DNA of 64,000 nucleotides from positions 489,855 to 553,854 of the forward strand of contig NZ_BBLW01000001.1 in the NCBI RefSeq assembly GCF_000971135.1. Reading direction: 5' to 3'. Of the stretch, positions 1 to 8,833 are shown in pieces. Source of the DNA: Demequina phytophila (GTDB lineage: Bacteria > Actinomycetota > Actinomycetes > Actinomycetales > Demequinaceae). Made by a program: the position numbers and the translations under genes. A model generated the notes under the pieces. The model was not told the DNA's origin, did not search any database, and saw nothing but the letters and a program-made list of their open reading frames with translations. The number at the start of each line of letters is the position of its first letter. The stretch's first letter is position 1.

Positions 1-140
1 GTCAAGAGAATAAAACGGTCACCGATATCCCGTCGGGCGCGCCTCCACCGGCCTCGCGCGGCCCTCCCGTCGCGACGGGCGCCCGCCCGGTAGCGTGAGA
101 GCTGCCGCCGCGGGGTGCCGCGGCCACGAGAGGAGCGGCC

Positions 141-737
141 ATGCAGGAGACCAGGACCATCGCGTTCGAGCTGGACCCGCACGAGCTCAACGCGCGTGCG
201 ATCACCGCGGTCCGCGTGATGTTCGCCGTGCTGGGCGCGATCGCGCTCGCCGTGGGCATCGCGCTCATGGTGTGGCCGGGCAAGACGCTCGCCGTCGGCG
301 CCGCCTTCGTGGGCATCTACTTCGCGATCGCGGGCGTCGCACGCATCGCGATGGGCATCCTCGGCTCCGCGCTGTCGGGCGGCCTGCGGGCCCTCGCGAT
401 CATCATGGGTGTGCTCATGCTCATCGCCGGCGTGGTGACGCTGCGCAACCTCGAGGCGTCGACCGCGGTGCTGCTGCTGGTGGTCGCCCTGGTGATCGGC
501 ATCGGCTGGATCATCGACGGCATCATGGTGCTGGTGGAGTCCGGCAAGGCGCGCTCGCGCGGCTGGGCGATCGCCTACGGCATCATCGGCATCCTCGCGG
601 GCGCCGTGGTGCTCGCCTCCCCCGCGCTCACCGCGACCGTGCTGGTGTGGATCGCCGCGTTCGTGTTCGCCGTGCTCGGCGTGGTCGGTCTGGTGCGCGC
701 GTTCACGTTCGGCCGCGGCGCCGTGGTGGAACGGTGA
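141..737 (+). CDS. HdeD-family (DUF308) integral membrane protein
   Basis: The 198-residue product is almost wholly hydrophobic and reads as about six membrane helices in three pairs, with short charged loops, which is the layout of the HdeD/DUF308 family. HdeD of enterobacteria is linked to acid resistance, but actinobacterial members are uncharacterised, so no function is claimed beyond a small membrane protein. The ATG follows GAGAGGAGCGGCC, a good ribosome site. The stop codon overlaps the GTG of the next gene, so the two are probably translated together. The 140 bases before it hold no gene; they should contain the promoter. Confidence 0.85.
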   Translation: MQETRTIAFELDPHELNARAITAVRVMFAVLGAIALAVGIALMVWPGKTLAVGAAFVGIYFAIAGVARIAMGILGSALSGGLRALAIIMGVLMLIAGVVTLRNLEASTAVLLLVVALVIGIGWIIDGIMVLVESGKARSRGWAIAYGIIGILAGAVVLASPALTATVLVWIAAFVFAVLGVVGLVRAFTFGRGAVVER

Positions 738-1945
738 CGGGCGACCCGCGTCCGACGCCTCCGGCCACGATGCCGGAGGACGTCGCGCGCGCAGCCGCGG
801 CGGAGGAGGCGGCTCGCGCGGAGCACCCCGCGCCGCCATGGATCGACGCGGTGGTGCGCCGCTCCGTGTGGACCGCGGTACGTGTGCTGCTGCTGGTGAC
901 CCTCGCGATCTGGATCGCCTTCCAGATGCGTCACCTGCTCGGGATCCTGGTGTTCGCGCTGTTCATCGCGCTGGCGATGATCCCCGGGGTGACCTACCTC
1001 CACCGCCGGTACAAGATGCGCCGAGGCGCCGCGGTGGGACTCATCTACCTTGCGGGCCTGCTGCTCGCGGTGTTCATGATCGCGGTGCTCATCCCGGCGA
1101 TCGCGCAGTTCGCCGACGCGGTGCGCGAGAACCTGCCCGGATGGACCACCTCGCTCAGCACGTGGAGCCAGGACGTGCTGGGCATCCCCATCGACACGAC
1201 CGGCACGGACGCGGCGCTCACCGACCTGTCGTCGCTGCTCGCCGGCTGGGCGGACAACCTGCTCGGCTTCGTGACCTCGGGGATCGGGCTGGTCTTCGAC
1301 CTCTTCACGGTCGCGACGTTCGCGTTCTACATCGCGGCGCAGTGGCCGCAGATCATGCACGCCCTCATGCGACGCATGCCTCCCGCACGCCAGCGCACGT
1401 TCGCGTGGATCGCGGACACGTCCATCGAGCAGACCGGCGGCTACTTCTACTCGCGCCTGCTGCTCATGGGCGTGTGCGGCGGCCTCGGATTCGTGGTGAT
1501 GCTGCTGGTGGGCCTGCCGCTCGTCTATGCGATCCCGCTCGCGCTCTTCATGGGCTTCGTGTCGGAGTTCATCCCGTTCATCGGCACCTACATCGGCGCG
1601 GCGCTGCCCATCGTGATCATCCTCGCGGTGCAGGGCCTGGTCCCCGCCCTCGTGATGCTCGGCTGGGTGCTGGTCTACCAGCAGGCGGAGAACTACTGGC
1701 TGAGCCCCCGGTTCTCGTCGCAGACCATGGAGCTCAACGGGGCCGTCGCGTTCGGTGGCGCGCTCGCGGGCGGAGCGATCGCGGGTCCGCTCGGCGCGTT
1801 CATGGCGCTGCCGATCGCGGCGCTCATCACGGCCATCATCAAGAACTCGGGCCACACCTACGAGCTCGTGGAGATCGACGCGGACTCCGCCGCGGCGCCC
1901 GAGCCGTCGGGCGCATCGTCCCCCGACGAGGCACCCGTGGACTAG
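734..1945 (+). CDS. AI-2E family transporter (PerM-like permease)
   Basis: A 403-residue membrane protein with a short charged N-terminal tail (residues 1-45) and about eight helices. The long extracellular-type segment between helices 3 and 4 and the conserved block around FVSEFIPFIGTYIGA followed by QAENYWLSPR are characteristic of the AI-2E/PerM (TqsA) family. Members export small molecules, or act as Na+/H+ antiporters in some species; the substrate cannot be told here. GTG at 734 is chosen because it overlaps the preceding stop (GTGA) and because upstream in-frame sequence lies inside the previous gene. The C-terminal tail is acidic and contains one copy of the GCATCGTCCC word (1913-1922), read as Ala-Ser-Ser. 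Confidence 0.88.
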   Translation: MTGDPRPTPPATMPEDVARAAAAEEAARAEHPAPPWIDAVVRRSVWTAVRVLLLVTLAIWIAFQMRHLLGILVFALFIALAMIPGVTYLHRRYKMRRGAAVGLIYLAGLLLAVFMIAVLIPAIAQFADAVRENLPGWTTSLSTWSQDVLGIPIDTTGTDAALTDLSSLLAGWADNLLGFVTSGIGLVFDLFTVATFAFYIAAQWPQIMHALMRRMPPARQRTFAWIADTSIEQTGGYFYSRLLLMGVCGGLGFVVMLLVGLPLVYAIPLALFMGFVSEFIPFIGTYIGAALPIVIILAVQGLVPALVMLGWVLVYQQAENYWLSPRFSSQTMELNGAVAFGGALAGGAIAGPLGAFMALPIAALITAIIKNSGHTYELVEIDADSAAAPEPSGASSPDEAPVD

Positions 1946-1989
1946 GCGACGGCCGTCGGCAGACGCCCCGCGCGGGCGCCCGCCGGACG

Positions 1990-2457
1990 TCAGAGCGCCT
2001 TGCGCATCTTGACCGTCGTGACGTCGTATCCGACGGACTCGTAGAGCCGTCTCGCGGTCTCGTTGTGACCGAACACGCTCAGACCCAGCGTCCGGGCACC
2101 CGCGGCGCGGGCATGGTCCTCGGCCAGCAGCATCGCCGTTCGGCCGTAGCCCTTGCCTCGATGCCCAGGCTCGACCACGACGTCCCACACCCACCAGGCC
2201 GCCTCATCCTCGGATCGGTCGGGGCCGATCCAGAGGTAGCCGACGACGCCGTCGACCTCATGCACGAGGTCGAACACGGCATGGTGCGCCGTGGGGGCAC
2301 CGCTCGGGAACGACTCGGCGAGGGACTCCGCCGCATGCCTGTCGGCCTCGCTCGGCGGCTCGCCGGCTGCGACGAGGTCCGCGGCGTACTCGGCCTGGCA
2401 CCGCGCCTGCCACGCGGAGAATCGGGAGGCCGGGATCGGGACGAGGGTGAGGGGCAT
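1990..2457 (-). CDS. GNAT family N-acetyltransferase
   Basis: A 155-residue single-domain acetyltransferase. The acetyl-CoA binding motif is clear near residues 95-110 (VVEPGHRGKGYGRTAM, matching R/Q-x-x-G-x-G/A), followed by the helix and the late GNAT strand (RTLGLSVFGHN and ARRLYESVGY). The start at 2457 gives the usual length for the family; an in-frame upstream extension has no domain similarity. The acceptor substrate is unknown. The gene is convergent with the permease gene and stands alone, followed on the other side by the terminator of the FKBP gene. Confidence 0.85.
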   Translation of the reverse strand: MPLTLVPIPASRFSAWQARCQAEYAADLVAAGEPPSEADRHAAESLAESFPSGAPTAHHAVFDLVHEVDGVVGYLWIGPDRSEDEAAWWVWDVVVEPGHRGKGYGRTAMLLAEDHARAAGARTLGLSVFGHNETARRLYESVGYDVTTVKMRKAL

Positions 2458-2514
2458 GCGTGAATTCTGACACCGAGCCGTCCGCCGACGCTCCCCCGCG
2501 GACCAGCACAACAC

Positions 2515-2541
2515 GAAGGCCCCGGCAGCGCCGGGGCCTTC
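2515..2541 (-). terminator. Rho-independent terminator of the FKBP gene
   Basis: GAAGGCCCCGG and CCGGGGCCTTC form a perfect 11-bp stem around a 5-base loop, 18 bases beyond the stop of the FKBP gene. The bases following it on the minus strand (GTGTTGTG) are only moderately T-rich, as is common in high-GC genomes. Confidence 0.75.
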
Positions 2542-2559
2542 GTCATGAGCGGGAGCGGG

Positions 2560-3510
2560 TCAGCTCGCCGCGAGGATGTCCACCACGAACACGAGCGTCG
2601 AGTTCGCCGGGATGGTGTCCGACTCCTGGTCGCCGTAGCCGAGGTCCGGCGGGATGACCAGCAGCACCTGGCTGCCGACGCGCTGGCCGGCGAGGCCCTC
2701 GACCCAGCCGTCGATCAGCGAGCCGGTCGACAGGGTGAAGGACGTCGACGCGCCGCGGTCCCACGACGAGTCGAACTGGTCGCCGTTCCACAGCCAGCCC
2801 GTGTAGTGCACGGTGATCTGGTCGCCCTCGGCGACCTTGTCGCCGGTGCCCTCGATGAGCGGCTGAACCACCATCTCCGAGGGCTTCTTACCCGCGTCGG
2901 AGAAGTCGATCGACGGCTTGCCGTCGTCGTCGAGCGTGACGGTCGGCAGTCCGTCCGCGGGCTTCACCGCGGTGCCCTCGGCGCGCTCGAGCGGGGTCAC
3001 GGCGCTGGTGGCCGTCACCGCCATGATGACCGCGGAGCCGTCCTCGGATGAGGTGTCGGGGTACGCGTAGAGGATCTGGGTGCCCACGTTCTGGCCGACG
3101 AGCGCGTCGTAGAGGTCCGCGACCACCTGGCCGTCGGTCATCGTGACGACCTCGGGGGTGCCGGCGTCATAGGTGGAGTACAGCTGCGACGCGTCCGCGC
3201 CCGAGTAGACCACGTAGTCGAGGGTGACGTTTTGGCCGTCCTCGATCTCCTCGCCGTCGCCGTCCGCGATGTGGCGCGTGGCGACGTCCGTCACCACGAG
3301 CGGGCTGTCGAACGTCAGGGCGGGCACGCCGTCCTCGTCCGCCCACTCGATGGTCTCCAGCGCCGCCGCGTCCGCGGTCGGGTCGACCGCGGTGGCGGCG
3401 GACGCCGAGGCGGAGGGCGACGCGCCCGTCTCCGACGCGGGGCTGCACGCGGCGAGGCCGAGCACGGCGATGGAGCCGAGCACGACGGCGGTGAGCGCGT
3501 TCTTCTTCAT
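2560..3510 (-). CDS. FKBP-type peptidyl-prolyl isomerase lipoprotein with two FKBP domains
   Basis: A 316-residue lipoprotein. The N-terminus MKKN plus a hydrophobic stretch ends in a lipobox LAAC (Cys22), followed by a Ser/Ala-rich linker. Residues ~80-170 form a diverged FKBP-like domain and residues ~215-316 a canonical one, with HYTGWLWNG, FDSSWDRG, GWVEGLAG and IPPDLGYG, the residues that line the proline pocket. It should act outside the membrane as a prolyl isomerase or folding helper. ATG at 3510 has GAGGAG seven bases upstream. It is monocistronic, with its own terminator. The first domain lacks several pocket residues and may be non-catalytic. Confidence 0.92.
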   Translation of the reverse strand: MKKNALTAVVLGSIAVLGLAACSPASETGASPSASASAATAVDPTADAAALETIEWADEDGVPALTFDSPLVVTDVATRHIADGDGEEIEDGQNVTLDYVVYSGADASQLYSTYDAGTPEVVTMTDGQVVADLYDALVGQNVGTQILYAYPDTSSEDGSAVIMAVTATSAVTPLERAEGTAVKPADGLPTVTLDDDGKPSIDFSDAGKKPSEMVVQPLIEGTGDKVAEGDQITVHYTGWLWNGDQFDSSWDRGASTSFTLSTGSLIDGWVEGLAGQRVGSQVLLVIPPDLGYGDQESDTIPANSTLVFVVDILAAS

Positions 3511-3707
3511 GGATCTCCTCACGAGGATCGGCCGCGATGGTCGCGACCGTGCGCGGGTCGCGGTTCGACCCGGTAACCGATGGGCAGCCGCGCCTTCTTC
3601 CCGGCACCACCGCATCCTGATGCGGCCGTGACCTCGCGCGCGAGTGCCATGCCAGCGTACCCGCCGTTCCTGGGAGGTGGCTGTGAGGTGCGCGCCGATG
3701 GGGCCGC

Positions 3708-4442
3708 TCAGAGCTCGCGGTGCACCGTCTGGGCCGAGGTCTGCGCGGTCGCGAGCATGAGGATCTGATCGATGTTGACGTGCGTAGGGCGCGAGGCGAC
3801 CCACCGCACCGCCTCGGCGATGTCCTCCGCGGTCATGGGCGTCACGCCCTCGTAGACCTTCGCCGCCTTCTCCGCGTCGCCGTCGAAGCGCACCAGGGAG
3901 AACTCGGTCTCGACCATGCCGGGGTCGATCTCGGACACGCGCACGGGCTGACCGAGCAGCTCGATGCGGAGGACCCGGGTGAGGGCGGCGACCGCGTGCT
4001 TGGCGGCGTTGTACCCGCCGCCGCCCTTGTAGGGCTCTCGCGCGGCGATCGAGCCGATGGTGATGACCTGACCGTCGCCCGACGCGACGAGCTTGGGCAG
4101 CAGCGCCTTGGTCACGCGGAGCGTGCCGAGCACGTTGACGTCGTACATGGCCTGCCACTGGTCGACGTCGGCCTCCGCGATGGACGCGGTGCCGAACGCG
4201 CCGCCGGCGTTGTTGAGCAGGAGGTCGCAGGTCTCGACCCGGGCGCAGAAGGCGTCGACGGACTCCTGATCGGTCACGTCGAGCGGGACGGCGGTGCCGC
4301 CGATCTCCGCCGCGAGCGCCTCGATGCGGTCCACGCGGCGCGCGCCGATGACCACATGCCAGCCGTCCGCCGCGAGGGCCCGCGCGCTGGCCGCGCCGAT
4401 CCCGCTGCTCGCTCCGGTGATGACGGCCGTGCGCTGTGCCAT
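3708..4442 (-). CDS. Short-chain dehydrogenase/reductase (SDR)
   Basis: A 244-residue classical SDR. The cofactor motif TGASSGIG lies at residues ~8-15, NNAGG follows at the usual distance, and the catalytic Ser (TIGSIAA) and Tyr-x-x-x-Lys (YNAAK) are intact. An Arg-rich turn after the second strand (GARRVDR) suggests NADP(H). It resembles YdfG/serine-dehydrogenase-like SDRs, but the substrate is not deducible. ATG at 4442 is preceded by AGAAGGAG; an upstream in-frame ATG at 4481 would add residues with no SDR counterpart. No operon partners. Confidence 0.88.
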   Translation of the reverse strand: MAQRTAVITGASSGIGAASARALAADGWHVVIGARRVDRIEALAAEIGGTAVPLDVTDQESVDAFCARVETCDLLLNNAGGAFGTASIAEADVDQWQAMYDVNVLGTLRVTKALLPKLVASGDGQVITIGSIAAREPYKGGGGYNAAKHAVAALTRVLRIELLGQPVRVSEIDPGMVETEFSLVRFDGDAEKAAKVYEGVTPMTAEDIAEAVRWVASRPTHVNIDQILMLATAQTSAQTVHREL

Positions 4443-4500
4443 GCCTGTGCTCCTTCTCTGGTGAGGTGGTGCCTCAAGCATGCCCGGTCCGCGCTGCGGC

Positions 4501-6852
4501 TCAAGCCCCAGGGATTGCGCCGCGCGCGCCCACCCACGCGAAGAAGTCCTCGGCCGCGATCACGGGCTTGCCCCACTCGAGCGCCTTGCGGGCCTTCCCC
4601 GACTGCGTGCCGCGCTCCGCGACCACCAGCACGTCGGTGCGCGTCTTGGTCACGCTCGGCACCGGCACCAGCCCGGCGTCCTCGGCAAGCGCCATCATGC
4701 GCTCACGCTCCACCACACCCCGCCCGGGCGACACGACCGTGCCGGTGAAGCAGACCCGCGCCCCTGGCGTCAGCACCGCGGAGACCTCCACCGGCCCGTC
4801 GAGCACCAGATCGATGGGAAGCACGTCGACCCCGAAATGCTGCTCTGCCGCGCGGATGCGCGCGAGCGCCTCCGCGTCCTTGTCGACCACCCGGTCCCAC
4901 GCCCCGACCAGCAGCCCCGCGAGCACCGCGCTCGGGTCGTCATCCGCGGAGAGGTTGCCGCCCACCACGAAGACCTCGGGCCCGCCCGTCTCGATCCGCG
5001 CCTGGAGGAAGCCCCGGCCACGCGGCCAGGAGGCGAACGGCGTGCCCGCCGCCAGCGCATCGTCCCCGTGCCGCCGGATCCAGCGCTCACCCGCGTCACG
5101 GAGCGCGCGCACTCGCTCGAGCGCCGTGGGCGCCTCGAGGCCCACCCGCTCGCCCGCGTCGAACGCGGTCGCGGGCAGCTCCGCGCCGAGCGCCATCGGC
5201 TCGACCACGCCGTTGCGCTTGAGCTCGAAGTCGATCCATCCGAGCGTCCGGTCGATGCCGACCCCCACGGGGATCCGGCCGGCGAGGAGGGGCGACAGGC
5301 TCGCCCACGCCTCGGCGAGCACGGGCGCGAGCTGCACGTCGCGCGTGGAGAGGCCGAACTCCGTCTGCGCGGCGAAGAGGTCGCTCGTGGGGTTGACCAC
5401 GGTGGTCGCCTCGTCGCCCTCGTCGGTCACCACCGCGATCTCGACGGGCCGCGGCCGGTACCTGTCTCCCACCGACCCCACGGTGAGGGCGCTGAGGTAG
5501 ACGTACCCGGCCGGGGCATCGTCCCCCGTGCTCGCGCGAGCGGCGGCCAGGAACCGGCGGATCCGGCCGTCGCTCTTGAGGTCGCGCGGGAGCACGTCGC
5601 GGCGCAGCACCAGGCCCTCGAGCGACGTGCAGCGGCTGAGCGCAACGTAGAGCTGGCCGTTGGCGAACGTGCCGCCGGTGAGGTCGACCACCACGCGGTC
5701 GAGCGTCTGACCCTGGGCCTTGTGGATGGTGATGGCCCACGCGAGCTTCATGGGCAGCTGCGTGAACGACCCGACGACCTGCCGGTGCAGGCTCCCGCCC
5801 TCCATCACGGGCCGGGTGATGTCCCAGGTATAGGGACGGACGTCGACCTGCCTGCCGTCGCGCAGCGCCACGGTGGCGACGGGGCCGTCCTGGTCGCGCC
5901 GCAGCACCAGCACCCGGCCGAGCGTGCCGTTGACCCAGCGGTCGGCAGGGTCGTTGTTGAGGAGCATCACCTGCGCCCCGACGGCGAGGTCGAGGCTGGG
6001 CTCGGCCGGCGTCTCGAACCCGTCCGTGTCGCCGGAGACCCGCGCGTCGTACGTGAGGATCGGGCTCGGCAGGCGCTCGAGCTCGCTGCGGTTGCGGGCG
6101 CGCACGATCCGGTTGGTGGTGGCCAGGGTGAGCCAGAACTCGTCGTGGGGCGGCTCGAAGCCGGGATGGGTGCGCGCGTTGAGGGCCGCCCTCGCGCCCT
6201 CGAGCAGGGCGCCGTCGCGCACCGCGTTGAGGATGTCGACCAGCTGCGTGTCGCCCAGCTGACGGAACACCGTGGTGAGCTCGACCACCGCGAAGTGGTC
6301 GCGGTCGAAGCGGCGCGCGGAGAAGAAGTACGGCGTGCCGTAGCGCTCGTCGAAGAAGTCGACCTCGTCGTCGCGGACCACGGGCGGGAGCTGATGCAGA
6401 TCTCCGACGAGCACCAGCTGCACGCCGCCGAAGGGCTCGCCCGGCTGCGGGCCGAAGCGCTCGAGCGCGGCGACCAGCGCGTCGAACAGGTCGGCGCGGA
6501 CCATCGACGCCTCGTCGACGATGAGGGTGTCGAGTCCCGCGAGCGTGCTCGCGAAGCGTCCGGGGAAGTATCCGGCCCCGCGCACCTGGTCCTCGTTCAC
6601 GCCCATGGGGAAGGAGAACAGGCGGTGGATGGTGTAGCCGTCGACGTTGAGCGCGGCGATGCCGGTGGGGGCGACCGTCACCGCCGTGCGGTCGGTCGTG
6701 GCGAGGAAGTGCCTGATGAGGGTGGACTTTCCGGTCCCCGCGCGACCCGTGAGGAACAGGTGACCGCCGCCGTGGAGGACCTCGAGGGCGCGCTCGAAGT
6801 CCTCGGTGAGGGTGATGCCCTCCCAGGGGCGCCGCGCGCGCTGCTCGCTCAT
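4501..6852 (-). CDS. PIF1-like DNA helicase with C-terminal BRCT domain
   Basis: A 783-residue SF1B helicase. Walker A is GRAGTGKST (residues 36-44), the DEAS box is in IVDEASMVRADLF, and GDLHQLPPV and the late motif VALSRCTSLEGL match PIF1/RecD2-type enzymes. The last ~90 residues form a BRCT domain (VCFTGTVVSPGRG through GKPVIAAEDFFAWV), the type found at the end of NAD-dependent DNA ligases. Between them is a ~250-residue region I do not recognise. PIF1 helicases unwind 5'-3' and act on G-rich or stalled structures, which is fitting in so GC-rich a genome. Full-length fusions of this kind recur in Micrococcales. The gene carries two GCATCGTCCC words (5057-5066, 5516-5525). Confidence 0.9.
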   Translation of the reverse strand: MSEQRARRPWEGITLTEDFERALEVLHGGGHLFLTGRAGTGKSTLIRHFLATTDRTAVTVAPTGIAALNVDGYTIHRLFSFPMGVNEDQVRGAGYFPGRFASTLAGLDTLIVDEASMVRADLFDALVAALERFGPQPGEPFGGVQLVLVGDLHQLPPVVRDDEVDFFDERYGTPYFFSARRFDRDHFAVVELTTVFRQLGDTQLVDILNAVRDGALLEGARAALNARTHPGFEPPHDEFWLTLATTNRIVRARNRSELERLPSPILTYDARVSGDTDGFETPAEPSLDLAVGAQVMLLNNDPADRWVNGTLGRVLVLRRDQDGPVATVALRDGRQVDVRPYTWDITRPVMEGGSLHRQVVGSFTQLPMKLAWAITIHKAQGQTLDRVVVDLTGGTFANGQLYVALSRCTSLEGLVLRRDVLPRDLKSDGRIRRFLAAARASTGDDAPAGYVYLSALTVGSVGDRYRPRPVEIAVVTDEGDEATTVVNPTSDLFAAQTEFGLSTRDVQLAPVLAEAWASLSPLLAGRIPVGVGIDRTLGWIDFELKRNGVVEPMALGAELPATAFDAGERVGLEAPTALERVRALRDAGERWIRRHGDDALAAGTPFASWPRGRGFLQARIETGGPEVFVVGGNLSADDDPSAVLAGLLVGAWDRVVDKDAEALARIRAAEQHFGVDVLPIDLVLDGPVEVSAVLTPGARVCFTGTVVSPGRGVVERERMMALAEDAGLVPVPSVTKTRTDVLVVAERGTQSGKARKALEWGKPVIAAEDFFAWVGARGAIPGA

Positions 6853-6919
6853 CGTGGGGAGAGCCTACCCAGGGCGGCGGACACCGGCGCCGGCTCACCC
6901 CGGCCGCGGCATCGTCCCC

Positions 6920-7711
6920 TCAGCCGAGCGCGACCGGCTCGCGCACGTCGTCCTCGGGGAGCGTGTCCGCAGTCGCGGTGACCTCCATCGCGACCAGCTC
7001 GACCGGCTCGCCGATGGTGGTGAGGAACGCCGTGTCCGCGGCGTCGCGTCCGGTGGCGATGCGGACCAACGCAGACCGCGGCGCGAGGGTGGTCGCGTCG
7101 ACCACCAGCCAGCGGCCGTCCACCATCGCCTCCGCGACGGCGTGGAAGTCCATGGGCTCGAGCCCCGGCGCGTAGACCGCGGCCACCCGCGCGGGCACGT
7201 CGAGCGCCCGCAGCAGCGCGACCACCAGGTGCGCGAAGTCGCGGCACACGCCTCGGCGCGACAGGAGGGTCTCGGCGGCGCCGCCGGTGGGATCGGTCGA
7301 GGTGCCGTCGTAGGTGAGGTGCGTGCCCACCCAGCTGGAGACGGCCGCGAGGAGCTCGACACCCGACAGGCCCGCGAACTCGTCGGCGGCCACGGGCGCG
7401 AGCGTGTCCGACTCGCAGTAGCGGCTGGGTCGCAGGTAGCGGATCGGGTCGATCTCCTCGACGACGGCGGCCTGGCTGCGTCCGTCCACGCGCGCCTCAT
7501 ACCTCACCTCGACGCGCCCGGCGGTGACGTCGACCGAGTGGAGGCGGGTGCCGTGCTGGTCCGCGATCTCGACGGGCTCGAGGGGCGCGCCGTCCTGGGT
7601 CACCGTGAGGGACTCCTCGGCGGCGCGGCCGTCGGCGACCGCGATGGCGAGCACCATGCGGGCCGGCCCGGTCGCGTCGAGGGTGAGGGAGGCGGTCACG
7701 TCGCGTCGCAT
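6920..7711 (-). CDS. Transglutaminase-like family protein
   Basis: A 263-residue cytosolic protein. The N-terminal ~100 residues are a beta-rich region seen in bacterial transglutaminase-like proteins; the catalytic triad follows in order: Cys156 (RRGVCRDFAHL), His190 (MDFHAV) and Asp205 (WLVVDAT). No signal peptide is visible. Such proteins are thought to be proteases or amidases rather than true cross-linkers; the target is unknown. A GCATCGTCCC word (6909-6918) begins directly after the stop codon and could contribute to 3' end formation. Confidence 0.85.
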   Translation of the reverse strand: MRRDVTASLTLDATGPARMVLAIAVADGRAAEESLTVTQDGAPLEPVEIADQHGTRLHSVDVTAGRVEVRYEARVDGRSQAAVVEEIDPIRYLRPSRYCESDTLAPVAADEFAGLSGVELLAAVSSWVGTHLTYDGTSTDPTGGAAETLLSRRGVCRDFAHLVVALLRALDVPARVAAVYAPGLEPMDFHAVAEAMVDGRWLVVDATTLAPRSALVRIATGRDAADTAFLTTIGEPVELVAMEVTATADTLPEDDVREPVALG

Positions 7712-7738
7712 GCGGGAATGGTCGCACGCCGACGCGCG

Positions 7739-8155
7739 TCAGGCGTTCCAGGGGTCGATCAGCCGCACTCCGGTGTCTGCGAAGTCGTTGACGTTGCGGG
7801 TGGCGACGGCGCATCCATGCGCCGCCGCGGTCGCGGCGAGGTAGCCGTCCACGGTCGGAAGGGGTCGCCCGGCCGCACGCGCGCTCACAGCCATGTGGGC
7901 ATAGCGGCGCGCGGCGTCCTCGTTGAACGGCAGGATCCTCGAGGGGAACAGGCCCAGCAACCGGTCGAGCATCGCGGCGAGCCTGTCCTTGCGGGCGCCG
8001 TCCGGCAGCGCTCCGATGCCGAACAGCAGCTCGGCGAGCGTCACGCCGGACAGGTACAGGGTGTCCGCCGCCTGGGCGTTGAGCCAACCGATGACGGCAG
8101 GGTCTGGAGCGGGCCGCATCGCCTCCGACACGACGTTGGTGTCGAGGACGATCAC
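7739..8155 (-). CDS. vapC: VapC-type PIN-domain toxin (ribonuclease)
   Basis: A 138-residue PIN-domain protein. The four acidic residues that hold Mg2+ are present: Asp5 (VLDTNVVSE), Glu42 (TLAELLFG), Asp103 (TVDGYLAA) and Asp124 (NVNDFADTG). This closely fits the FitB/VapC subfamily, whose members cleave tRNA or rRNA when released from the antitoxin. The GTG start overlaps the antitoxin stop (GTGA), the normal coupled arrangement, with the antitoxin upstream. Nothing indicates inactivation. Confidence 0.9.
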   Translation of the reverse strand: MIVLDTNVVSEAMRPAPDPAVIGWLNAQAADTLYLSGVTLAELLFGIGALPDGARKDRLAAMLDRLLGLFPSRILPFNEDAARRYAHMAVSARAAGRPLPTVDGYLAATAAAHGCAVATRNVNDFADTGVRLIDPWNA

Positions 8156-8406
8156 GGCATCGTCAACGGCTCGGCGGGCGAGCGATCCGCGCGTTCCTCG
8201 AGCGCGTCCACGTCGGCGTCGGAGAGCTCGAGATCGCGACCCAGCGCCACGAGCGCATCGCCGAGCAGGAGCCGGTGGGGCGGGACCAGCGCCGCGGCGA
8301 GGATCGCCCTCACCTCGGCCTCCGCGCTGCGGCCGTGCTCGGCCGCCCGTGCCCGCAGGGCACGATGCACCTCGTCGGGCACGCCTCGAACCGTCAGGAC
8401 CGCCAT
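8152..8406 (-). CDS. vapB: VapB/FitA-type antitoxin
   Basis: An 84-residue protein beginning with a ribbon-helix-helix DNA-binding domain (AVLTVRGVPDEVHRALRARA) and ending in an acidic, Pro-containing tail that would wrap the toxin. ATG at 8406 is preferred over the adjacent ATG at 8409 because GGGAGG then sits six bases away. It should bind its own promoter, in the ~90 bases before it, as a complex with VapC. An open frame continues upstream through the tRNA gene but that part is not coding. Confidence 0.85.
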   Translation of the reverse strand: MAVLTVRGVPDEVHRALRARAAEHGRSAEAEVRAILAAALVPPHRLLLGDALVALGRDLELSDADVDALEERADRSPAEPLTMP

Positions 8407-8497
8407 CATGCACCTCCCGCATCGATGACAGCATTTTACCCAAGTGCATGCATCCGGTCGAGGGTCTTCGACGAAGCATCGCGCCGGGACAAGAAGA

Positions 8498-8523
8498 AAG
8501 GGCCCGCCGTCCGGCGGGCCCTT
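8498..8523 (-). terminator. Terminator downstream of tRNA-Ala
   Basis: AAGGGCCCGCCG and CGGCGGGCCCTT form a 12-bp GC-rich stem. On the minus strand it is followed by TTCTTCTTG, consistent with termination of the tRNA transcript six bases after its CCA end. Confidence 0.7.
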
Positions 8524-8528
8524 CTCAC

Positions 8529-8604
8529 TGGTGGAGCTGAGGGGAATCGAACCCCTGACCTTCTCATTGCGAACGAGACGCGCTACCAACTGCGCCACAG
8601 CCCC
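8529..8604 (-). tRNA. tRNA-Ala (anticodon CGC)
   Basis: Cloverleaf is complete: acceptor GGGGCTG/CAGCTCC with one G-T pair, D arm GCGC/GCGC, anticodon stem TCTCG/TGAGA with loop TTCGCAA giving anticodon CGC, T arm AGGGG-TTCGATT-CCCCT, discriminator A and an encoded CCA (8529-8531). It reads GCG alanine codons, abundant in this GC-rich genome. Confidence 0.95.
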
Positions 8605-8653
8605 AAGTGCTCGAATAGGTTAGCACCTTCCCGGGGCCCGGAAGAACACCCCG

Positions 8654-8690
8654 GGGACGATGCGCGGGGCCCGTTCCCCCGCATCGTCCC
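8654..8690. repeat. Inverted pair of the GCATCGTCCC word (hairpin)
   Basis: GGGACGATGC (8654-8663) and GCATCGTCCC (8681-8690) form a perfect 10-bp stem; the 17-base loop can add a GGGG/CCCC pairing. It lies between tRNA-Ala and the GH92 gene, which are transcribed away from each other. The rest of the gap (8605-8833) holds a short AT-richer stretch (GTTAAAGAGTTCGTCACAAT, from 8708) that probably contains promoter elements. Confidence 0.8.
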
Positions 8691-8833
8691 GGCAAAGCCC
8701 GGGCAAAAGTTAAAGAGTTCGTCACAATCGCGCAATAACGCCGACATCCCCGCAACCTACCGTCACTCCAAGGCCGCACGCCGAGGTGCGGCCCCCGCTC
8801 GTCAGGAGCAGGCTTCGGGAAGGAGGTGCCGCC

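Noticed and set aside
4480..6981. Long plus-strand open frame opposite the PIF1-like gene
   Set aside because: Same antisense composition; the minus strand carries Walker A, DEAS and BRCT motifs.
8407..8598. N-terminal extension of the antitoxin frame through the tRNA region (MAQLVARLVRNEKV and on)
   Set aside because: This is the familiar spurious translation of a tRNA-Ala gene on one strand; the true antitoxin starts after its own ribosome site.
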